Shown: positions 54,752-61,657 of the stretch, piece after piece
How the letters are laid out: the number at the start of each line of letters is the position of its first letter
How positions within the stretch are numbered: position 1 is the stretch's first letter
NCBI RefSeq assembly: GCF_020880415.1
Contig: NZ_JAJIUJ010000115.1
Span: 1-64,000, forward strand
Source: Xanthomonas euvesicatoria pv. euvesicatoria
GTDB taxonomy: Bacteria > Pseudomonadota > Gammaproteobacteria > Xanthomonadales > Xanthomonadaceae
DNA: 64,000 nucleotides
Direction: 5' to 3'
Notes under the pieces: generated by a model
The model's database searches: none
What the model was told of the DNA's origin: nothing
The model's input: only the letters and a program-made list of their open reading frames with translations
Translations under genes and position numbers: made by a program

Positions 54752-55918
54752 ATGCAACGCATCCTGATCCCCGAACGCGCGGACTGGCGCACGCAGGCCG
54801 AATCGCTGGGCTTCCACTTCCACACCATCGACGGCGAACCGTATTGGGACGAAAGCGCCTACTACGCGTTTTCGCTGCGTCAGATCGAAGACGACATCGA
54901 AGCGCCCACGCAAGAGTTGCACGACATGGCGATGCAGCTGGTGGACGAGGTGGTGGGCTCGGAAGCGCTGATGACCCAGCTGGCCATTCCGCCGTTCTAC
55001 TGGGACTGGATCGCCAACTCCTGGAAAGGGCGCGACCCGCATCTGTATGGCCGCATGGACCTGGCGTATTCGGGCGATGGCCCGGCCAAGCTGTACGAAC
55101 TCAATTACGACACGCCAACATCGCTTTACGAATCGGCCTACTTCCAGTGGTTGTGGCTGGAACAGCAGATCGCCAGCGGTGCGCTGCCCAAGGGAACCGA
55201 TCAGTACAACCTGATCCAGGACCTGCTGTGCGAAACCCTAGGCGCGCTGGCCGTGGATGGCGCGATCGGTGCGCAGATGCATTTTGCGGCGGTGCGCGAT
55301 TCGCTGGAGGATCGCGCCACCGTGCGTTACCTGCGCGACTGTGCGCATCAGGTGGGCATCAGCACCGAGGAAGTGGCCATCGAAGACATCGGCCTGAGTG
55401 CCGAGGGCTGGTTCACCGACGAACAGGACCGGGTGATCCACACGCTGTTCAAGCTGTATCCGCTGGAATTCATGATGGAAGAACGCTTCGGGCCGGCATT
55501 GATCGCCGACCGGGTGCGCCTGATCGAGCCGGCATGGAAATCGGTGTTGAGCAACAAGGGCATCCTGCCGCTGCTGTGGGACCGCCATCAGGGTCATCCG
55601 AATCTGCTGCCTGCCCGCTTTGCGCAGGCCGGTGAGGCACCAACCGCAGGCTGGGTGCGCAAGCCGCTGCTGTCGCGCGAGGGCGCCAACATCGCGCTGG
55701 TGACGGCGCAAGGCGAGGCCGCGCACACCGATGGCCCGTACGTGGACGGCCCGGCGATTCTGCAGGCGCATCACCCGCTGCCGGTGTTCGACGGGCGCCA
55801 TGCGTTGGTGGGCAGCTGGGTTGTGGCGGATCGTCCTGCCGGACTGGGCATGCGCGACGACGCTGGCCCGATCACCCGCGACACCTCGCGCTTCGTGCCG
55901 CACGTCATCACCGATTGA
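54752..55918 (+). CDS. Glutathionylspermidine-synthase-like ATP-grasp ligase (YjfC/YgiC)
   Basis: A 388-residue ATP-grasp enzyme, last gene of the operon. Conserved parts: YWDESAYYAFSLRQIEDDIE, GRMDLAYSGDGPAKLYELNYDTPTSLYE (substrate pocket), LSNKGILPLLWDRHQGHPNLLPA (ATP-grasp core) and VRKPLLSREGANI with VDGPAILQAHHPLPVFDGRH. The family shares the synthetase half of E. coli Gss but lacks its amidase, and YgiC homologues do not make glutathionylspermidine. It probably forms a peptide-type bond on an unknown amine or protein, perhaps the DUF1190 lipoprotein (inference). Confidence 0.92.
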   Translation: MQRILIPERADWRTQAESLGFHFHTIDGEPYWDESAYYAFSLRQIEDDIEAPTQELHDMAMQLVDEVVGSEALMTQLAIPPFYWDWIANSWKGRDPHLYGRMDLAYSGDGPAKLYELNYDTPTSLYESAYFQWLWLEQQIASGALPKGTDQYNLIQDLLCETLGALAVDGAIGAQMHFAAVRDSLEDRATVRYLRDCAHQVGISTEEVAIEDIGLSAEGWFTDEQDRVIHTLFKLYPLEFMMEERFGPALIADRVRLIEPAWKSVLSNKGILPLLWDRHQGHPNLLPARFAQAGEAPTAGWVRKPLLSREGANIALVTAQGEAAHTDGPYVDGPAILQAHHPLPVFDGRHALVGSWVVADRPAGLGMRDDAGPITRDTSRFVPHVITD

Positions 55919-56482
55919 TGTGTATCGGCGGGTGCATCGCCAGTGCGAAGTAGCGGTGCCGCTAATTGGAGCAGGCCGTCCTTTGCGGCACACCTGCAGA
56001 CGGGTGTGGGGAGCCATGCCCAGGGGGGCGGCGGCGACAACGCCACCGCGCCGGCTCCGCCGGTCGCGCATGACAGATGCGCCAGCGCCGCGCAAGGCCT
56101 CAGGCGCATGCAAGGCGACGCATCTTTTCCACATCCCCTGTGGATGGAAGTTGCACAAGGCTGTGGACAAGTGCGCGCAGGCCCCGGCCTGCAACGCTGT
56201 CAAGATGGGTGGCGAAAAAATGACCAGCGGTTCGAGGGGGACTTTTTTCGTGTGTGGGTCCATGCGATCCCGGCAGGATCGGCAAAGTGGTCGGCGCTGG
56301 TAACGCTGTGGTCTCGGGCCGGCATCGAGCGACCCTCTCGATGTGGTGAACCTGGAGATCACGTCGGTCTTTGCGACCCGCCAAGCCTTGGGGCTCATTC
56401 GCGTGCTGCCATCGACCGGCCACGTTGCCTCGGCAATGTGGTATGGCGTCACGTCGATGCCGCGTAGTCGCCGCGGACGCCA
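55919..56482. other. 564-nt intergenic region without a supported gene
   Basis: It lies between the ends of the stress operon and the convergent MFS gene. It contains three DnaA-box-like 9-mers at 56125-56170 and an A/T-rich inverted repeat, CGAAAAAA (56213) with TTTTTTCG (56243). Open frames across it are rich in Arg/Ala/Pro and lack ribosome sites, so none is called. Confidence 0.55.
56125..56170. other. Cluster of three DnaA-box-like 9-mers
   Basis: TTTTCCACA (56125-56133, fits TTWTNCACA), TGTGGATGG (56139-56147, reverse orientation, two mismatches) and TGTGGACAA (56162-56170, reverse, one mismatch). The first two also form a TCCACA...TGTGGA hairpin. This may be a DnaA-binding or titration site, or chance. 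Confidence 0.3.
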
Positions 56483-57856
56483 TCACACCCGCCGCGCCAC
56501 AAGAAAACTCGCCACCGCCAGCAACCACGCCAACGCGAACACGCTCAGGTAGGCGGCGCGCGTGGCCGACGTCAGCAGCGCGGCGAACACTGCGCCCGCC
56601 AGCGCCAGCATGGCCGCCACCGCGATGGCTTCGCTCAGTTGCAAGGCAGAGCTGTTGGCGCCTTGCTGGGCCGGTGGCGACAGCGATAGCATCACCGCCG
56701 ACAGGCTGGGATACAGCAGGCCCATGCCCAGGCCGGTCAGCGCCCAGCCGGCAATTGCCAACGGCACAGGAATCGGCGGCCACACCGCACCCGCGCTGAT
56801 CGCAATGCCCAGCGTCATCAACAGCGCGCCGCTCTTGAGCAGGCGAGGGCGCGACCAACCGGCGCGGCTGTGGCCCTGGTACCACGAACCGCCAAACCAG
56901 CCCAACGCACCCACGCTCAGTGCCACGCCGGCCAGCAGCGGCGAAAGTCCGCGTTCGCGCGACAGCAGCAGCGGCAAAAAGGCTTCAAAGCCGAAGAAGG
57001 CGGCCGCCGCAATGCCACGCAGCGCGATCACGCTCGGCAAGCCGCGCGCAAGCCGCAACGTACCAGCCGGCAGCAGGCGCCAGGCGCAATACGCGGTGAG
57101 CAACACGGCCGGCAGCATTGCGCCCGGCGCCAGCATGCCGTGCAGTTGCCCGCCCAGATACACGCCAAGCACGCCCATCGCCGCTCCGATAGCCCACCCC
57201 ATCGAGGCGGTTGGCGCGTCGGACCGGTCGCGTGTCCAGGCCTGTCCGCGCAGCGCCGGCCACAGCAGTAATCCAGCCGGAATCGCCAACAGCGGCACCG
57301 ACAAAAATACCCAGCGCCAGCCCAGGTGCTGCACGATCAATCCGCTGATGCCCGGCCCGATCAACGAGGGCACCACCCACCCGGCCGAAAACGCGGCAAA
57401 CACGCGTGGGCGCAAGACCTCCGGGTACAGCCGCCCCACGATGACGTATAGGGCCACCGAATAGGCGCCGGCCCCCAGCCCCTGCAGCAAGCGCCCGGCG
57501 ATCAATATCGGCATGCTCGGTGCCAGGCCGGCGACCAGCAGGCCGACCACAAAGCACAACAGGCCGGCAGCCAATGCACCGCCAGGACCGGCCCGGTCGC
57601 TCCAGCGTCCGGCCGCCGTCATCCCGATCACGCTGGTGGCCAGCGCGCCGCCGAACGCCAATGCATACAGCGGCAGCCCGTTCAACTCGCGCGCCACCGT
57701 CGGCATGGCGGCGGCAACCGCCAGCGACTCGAACGCGTTGAGCGACACCAGTGCCACCATGCCCAGCGTCGCCGCGCGGTAAGGCGCGGCCAGGATGGAG
57801 GTGGGCTGCGTTTGGATGGACAGCACTGCGGCAGTGATCGGTCTTTCGGTAGGCAT
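56483..57856 (-). CDS. MFS efflux transporter in a predicted SoxR regulon
   Basis: A 457-residue inner-membrane transporter of about 14 hydrophobic segments. Typical MFS parts: LNAFESLAVAAAMPTVAREL in helix 1, AAGRWSDRAGPGGALAAG (motif A loop), GRLLQGLGAGAYSVALYVIV and GPGISGLIVQHLGWRWVFL. It is divergent from soxR, and its promoter has the 19-bp spacer with an embedded SoxR-type palindrome, so it should be induced by redox-cycling compounds and may export them. The substrate is unknown. Confidence 0.9.
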   Translation of the reverse strand: MPTERPITAAVLSIQTQPTSILAAPYRAATLGMVALVSLNAFESLAVAAAMPTVARELNGLPLYALAFGGALATSVIGMTAAGRWSDRAGPGGALAAGLLCFVVGLLVAGLAPSMPILIAGRLLQGLGAGAYSVALYVIVGRLYPEVLRPRVFAAFSAGWVVPSLIGPGISGLIVQHLGWRWVFLSVPLLAIPAGLLLWPALRGQAWTRDRSDAPTASMGWAIGAAMGVLGVYLGGQLHGMLAPGAMLPAVLLTAYCAWRLLPAGTLRLARGLPSVIALRGIAAAAFFGFEAFLPLLLSRERGLSPLLAGVALSVGALGWFGGSWYQGHSRAGWSRPRLLKSGALLMTLGIAISAGAVWPPIPVPLAIAGWALTGLGMGLLYPSLSAVMLSLSPPAQQGANSSALQLSEAIAVAAMLALAGAVFAALLTSATRAAYLSVFALAWLLAVASFLVARRV

Positions 57857-57920
57857 CGAAGATCCAGGAAGGAAACGTGTATCGAGCCTTCAACGCTACT
57901 TGCACCGGTGAAGGCCGCGC

Positions 57921-57951
57921 AGCATCCTGCCTCAACCTAAGTTGAGGTCAA
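57921..57951 (-). promoter_or_regulatory. SoxR-type promoter with SoxR box for the MFS gene
   Basis: On the minus strand TTGACC (57946-57951) and GATGCT (57921-57926) are separated by 19 bp, the overlong spacer typical of SoxR/MerR-activated promoters. The spacer contains the palindrome CCTCAACCTAAGTTGAGG (57930-57947), which has the CCTCAA..TTGAGG arms of known SoxR boxes. The leader to the MFS ATG is about 58 nt. Confidence 0.85.
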
Positions 57952-57955
57952 GGCA

Positions 57956-58402
57956 ATGCAACGTGAGTTGTCCGTGGGCGAGGTCGCCAAGCGCAGTGGT
58001 GTTGCGGTGTCGGCGCTGCACTTCTACGAGCGCAAAGGCTTGATCAGCAGCCTGCGCACCGCCGGCAACCAGCGTCGTTATGCGCGCGATGTGCTGCGGC
58101 GTATCGCGGTGATCCGCGTGGCCCAGCGGCTCGGTGTGCCGTTGCAGCAGGTGCACGATGCCTTCTCGGTACTGCCGGACCAACGCACACCGACGCGTGC
58201 GGAGTGGGCGCGCATGTCGGCGCGTTGGCGGAGCCAGCTGGACGCGCGCATCAATGAACTGCAGGCCTTGCGCGACCAGCTCACCGACTGCATCGGCTGC
58301 GGCTGCCTGTTGCTGCGCCGCTGCCGCCTGAGCAATCCGGACGATGCCATGGGCCACAGTGGTGAGGGGGCGTTGCGATTGGGTGGCCTGATGGCGGAGT
58401 AA
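57956..58402 (+). CDS. soxR: Redox-sensing MerR-family activator SoxR
   Basis: A 148-residue [2Fe-2S] transcription factor. The N-terminal winged HTH has VGEVAKRSGVAVSALHFYER and GNQRRYARDVLRRIAVI, then a dimer helix. The cluster cysteines are Cys112, Cys115, Cys117 and Cys123 (CIGCGCLLLRRC), exactly the SoxR CxxCxCx5C set. No soxS gene is in the window, and outside enteric bacteria SoxR usually acts directly on efflux or redox genes, here most likely the divergent MFS gene. Its start lies only 8 nt from the SoxR box, so autoregulation is likely. Confidence 0.96.
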   Translation: MQRELSVGEVAKRSGVAVSALHFYERKGLISSLRTAGNQRRYARDVLRRIAVIRVAQRLGVPLQQVHDAFSVLPDQRTPTRAEWARMSARWRSQLDARINELQALRDQLTDCIGCGCLLLRRCRLSNPDDAMGHSGEGALRLGGLMAE

Positions 58403-58417
58403 GTCGGCCTGGCCAGC

Positions 58418-58437
58418 CGGCCCGTCGCACCGGGCCG
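58418..58437 (+). terminator. Hairpin after soxR, weak terminator candidate
   Basis: CGGCCCG (58418-58424), a 6-nt loop and CGGGCCG (58431-58437) lie 16 nt past the soxR stop. No T-run follows. Confidence 0.35.
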
Positions 58438-58618
58438 AGCGGGGAGGGCCGGCGTCGCGCGGGCGCTCTGCGCGTGAGGTGCGTGACTGGGCCTCCGCCA
58501 GAGCAGCCATCGGCGGCCACCTCCCAAACCTCAGGCAGCCGCAACCGGGACCAATGGCATTCCCGCGCGCGGCAAACTGCGCCGTAGGATGGGAATTCCC
58601 TCCGCCGCAGGATTTCGC

Positions 58619-60628
58619 ATGTCCCCCACCGTGCGCCGATCACTCACCGTTGCATTGTCGCTGGCCTGCGTCGCTGCGCCGGCGCTTGCGGCTGCCGCGC
58701 CAGCCAACGCCGCTCCCGCTGCCACGCCTGCGCCGGCAAGCGAGTTCGATCCGCTGGCCCTGTTCGCGCCCCTGCAATTGCCCGACGCTCCGAATAGCTA
58801 CCGCAACGGCAGCGGCGTACCTGGCCCGGCGTTCTGGCAGAACCGCGCCGATTACGATCTCAACGCAAGCATCGACCCGGCAACGCATTCCCTCAGCGGC
58901 GAGGCCGCCATCACCTACACCAACCACAGCCCCGACACGCTGGACGTGCTGTGGCTGCAACTGGACCAGAACATCTACCGCGCCGACGCGCGCGCTGCCG
59001 CCAGCCGGCCGCTCAAGCGCAAGCAGTTCACCGATGGCATGCAGATCGCCAGCGTCGAGATCGATCAAGGCGGGCGCCGCCAGCCGGCGCGCTTCATCGT
59101 CGACGACACCCGCATGCGGGTGGATCTGCCGCAACCGCTGGCCGGGCAGGGCAAGGCGCTCACCGTGCACATCCGTTACCGCTACACGATTCCCGGCACC
59201 TGGGGCGGGCGCACGGCGGTCAGTGCCAGCAAGCAAGGCGAGATCTACGAGATTGCGCAGTGGTATCCGCGCATGGCGGTGTACGACGATCTGCGTGGCT
59301 GGGACACGCAACCGTATCTGGGATCGGAGTTCTACCTGGAGTACGGCAATTTCGACTATGCCGTGACCGTGCCGGAGGGCTTTCTGGTCGCCGGCTCCGG
59401 TGCGCTGACCAATCCGCAGGACGTACTCAGCCGCACCGAACAGCAACGCCTGGAACACGCCCGCAGCAGCGACCGCACCGTGTTGATCCGCACGCCTGCC
59501 GAGGTAATCGCAGGTACGGCCAAGCCGGCGGGCAAGGGCACGCAAACCTGGCGCTTCCACATGGATCACACCCGCGACGTCGCATTTGCCGCATCGCCGG
59601 CGTTCGTCTGGGATGCGGCGCGCATCAATTTGCCGGGCGGCAAGCACGCGCTTGCGATGTCGGTGTACCCGCTGGAAGGCGTGGGCGCAGACAAGTGGAA
59701 CCGCTCTACCGAATACGTCAAAGGCGCCATCGAGCATTTTTCGCAGTGGTATCCGTATCCGTGGCCGGCAGCGATCAACCTGGGCGGCTATGGGGCCGGC
59801 ATGGAATATCCGGGCATCGTCTTCGATGGTTTCGAAGACGGCGGCAAGGACCTGTTCTGGATCACCGCACACGAAATCGGCCACACCTGGTTCCCGATGA
59901 TCGTCGGCTCCAACGAGCGCCGGCATGCGTTCATGGATGAAGGTTTCAATACCTTCATCGACGTGTATGCATCGGATGCGTTCAACAAGGGTGAATACGC
60001 GCCCAAGCGCGATTCGGAATATGCGCCCAAAGGTGGCAACCCGGTCGACGAAATCCTGCCGTTACTGGCCGACACCCACGCGCCGACGTTGATGGACAAC
60101 GCAGATTCCAACAGCGAGACCTATCGCCATCCGCTGACCTACTTCAAGGGTGCTCTCGGCCTGGTGCTGTTGCGCGAGCAGATCCTGGGACCGGCGCGTT
60201 TCGATCCTGCATTTCGCAAATACATCGCCACCTGGGCTTACAAGCATCCCACGCCCTCGGACTTCTTCCGGCTGATGGAAAGCGAAAGCGGTGAGGACCT
60301 GTCCTGGTGGTGGCGCGGCTGGTATCTCAACAATTGGCAGCTGGACATGGGCATCGCCGACGCGCATTACGTCGACCACGACCCGGCCAAGGGAGTGCAA
60401 GTCACATTGCGCAGCCGGCAGAAGTTGGTGATGCCGGCGACCCTGCGTGCGGACCTGGCCGATGGCAGCCACCTGGACCGACGCATTCCGGTGGAAACAT
60501 GGCTGCAGACCACTACCCCCACAGTCACCGTGCCGACCACCCAGAGGGTGCTGCACGTCACCTTGGACCCGGACCATGTGCTGCCAGATGCCGACCGCAG
60601 CGACGCGCGTGTGGACATCACCGGCTGA
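58619..60628 (+). CDS. Exported M1-family zinc metallopeptidase
   Basis: A 669-residue aminopeptidase-like enzyme with a signal peptide (SPTVRRSLTVALSLACVAAP, cleavage near ALA-AA) and an Ala/Pro-rich linker to residue 45. The zinc site is complete: HExxH at residues 418-422 (AHEIGHTWFP) and Glu441 (MDEGFNTFID), i.e. HExxHx18E. The substrate-exopeptidase motif appears as GAGMEYPG instead of GAMEN, so specificity may differ from classic aminopeptidase N. The C-terminal region ends with a small beta-domain. ATG 58619 has AGGA 8 nt upstream; the ATG ten codons earlier does not. Confidence 0.93.
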   Translation: MSPTVRRSLTVALSLACVAAPALAAAAPANAAPAATPAPASEFDPLALFAPLQLPDAPNSYRNGSGVPGPAFWQNRADYDLNASIDPATHSLSGEAAITYTNHSPDTLDVLWLQLDQNIYRADARAAASRPLKRKQFTDGMQIASVEIDQGGRRQPARFIVDDTRMRVDLPQPLAGQGKALTVHIRYRYTIPGTWGGRTAVSASKQGEIYEIAQWYPRMAVYDDLRGWDTQPYLGSEFYLEYGNFDYAVTVPEGFLVAGSGALTNPQDVLSRTEQQRLEHARSSDRTVLIRTPAEVIAGTAKPAGKGTQTWRFHMDHTRDVAFAASPAFVWDAARINLPGGKHALAMSVYPLEGVGADKWNRSTEYVKGAIEHFSQWYPYPWPAAINLGGYGAGMEYPGIVFDGFEDGGKDLFWITAHEIGHTWFPMIVGSNERRHAFMDEGFNTFIDVYASDAFNKGEYAPKRDSEYAPKGGNPVDEILPLLADTHAPTLMDNADSNSETYRHPLTYFKGALGLVLLREQILGPARFDPAFRKYIATWAYKHPTPSDFFRLMESESGEDLSWWWRGWYLNNWQLDMGIADAHYVDHDPAKGVQVTLRSRQKLVMPATLRADLADGSHLDRRIPVETWLQTTTPTVTVPTTQRVLHVTLDPDHVLPDADRSDARVDITG

Positions 60629-61056
60629 GCATTGCGCGAGCGGGGTGCCGACGTGGCCGCAGCGCGGTCGCGTCGGTGGCTGCGTGCGGCAACCGCCGAC
60701 GAAAACGGAAACAAGCGCCTGCGTTGATCACCGGGCGAGCGCAGCAGTTGCCCGGCATCGATCGGCAGCAGAGGCCGTGGCTCCTGTGCGATGAGGATGG
60801 GTTCGCCCGACGACAAATTAGTGCGTTCGTTGTCTGCCCGGACGCGGCGCAATCGATTGCGAAGCGTGCACCGTCTCCTTCGCGCGCAATGCGTGTCGCT
60901 GCACTGACACACAGGCGACGTGCAATCGGCAGGCGCATGCAGTGCGTTGCCGCGTCCTGTGCAGCGCCGACTTTTACATGCGCAATCCAGACGCGCGGCA
61001 CTGGTCGTGAACCCAGGTTTGCGCAATCGCCGTATTCGACTCCATTGCGACACGTT

Positions 61057-61101
61057 CATTATGCAAATTTCACCGTTCGACCCGACGGTTTTTGCGTAAT
61101 G
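61057..61101. repeat. Long imperfect inverted repeat
   Basis: CATTATGCAAA (61057-61067) pairs with TTTGCGTAATG (61091-61101) with one G-T wobble. Inside, ACCGT and ACGGT form a second stem. Nothing like a T-run follows, so it is more likely regulatory or structural than a terminator. Confidence 0.5.
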
Positions 61102-61104
61102 CCG

Positions 61105-61118
61105 TGATAACGCTTACA
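61105..61118. promoter_or_regulatory. LacI-family-like operator candidate
   Basis: TGATAACGCTTACA matches the LacI/GalR consensus TGnAAnCGnTTnCA at nine of ten defined positions. Sugar-uptake TonB receptors in Xanthomonas are often under LacI-type control, but no regulator gene is in view. Confidence 0.35.
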
Positions 61119-61657
61119 GCCCCGCCAGTATTGAAAACCGCATGCGGACTCAAGCGACTGCGGTATCGGCTGTAACAGTGCACAGCCATCACTATGCTGC
61201 AACGCACGGTGACAAGCCCTTTATGCGCTGACTAGGCTGCGCGGCATGTTAGCGCTATCACTGGCTGACACGTCGTGCAAAGAACCTGCAACAAACGCAA
61301 CAATGGCGTGGCAACGCCGTTGCTGCGGCGGGTAGACGTACATGCACATCGCAGGTCGACGGTCGAAGGGGCGATCGGCAGCCTGCGTGCTAGGGGACAG
61401 ATCGAGGGCAACTGAAACAACGTCAAGAGGTGGTTGCGTGGTGCGTGTGGCGCGGTGCAAGGAGGGAGATGCCATCAGGACATGTCCGATCCAGGCGCCG
61501 GCTGCGCCCACACGACAAATGCATGGCGTTGGATTGGTGGCTCCAGCAGTTGCAGCAGCGTTGGCCACGGCCTGTCGGGCAGTGGCCGCGATTCCGCCGT
61601 ATCGCATGCCGCGATACCGGCCGTTGGCGGTTGGACTCCACTCCCGAGGACACATCG

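Larger units (their letters stand above)
60629..61657. other. 1029-nt intergenic region upstream of a TonB receptor, regulatory-looking
   Basis: No credible gene is seen on either strand. The frames across it are compositional. It holds the long imperfect inverted repeat at 61057-61101 and the LacI-family-like operator at 61105-61118, listed separately. The distance from these to the receptor ATG is about 540-600 nt, so either a long leader or a promoter further downstream must exist. I could not pick a single best promoter. Confidence 0.5.

Noticed and set aside
55943-56467. Possible small gene in the gap after the ATP-grasp gene
   Set aside because: No ribosome site, biased composition and no recognisable domain. 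Overlapping frames in both directions are equally open.
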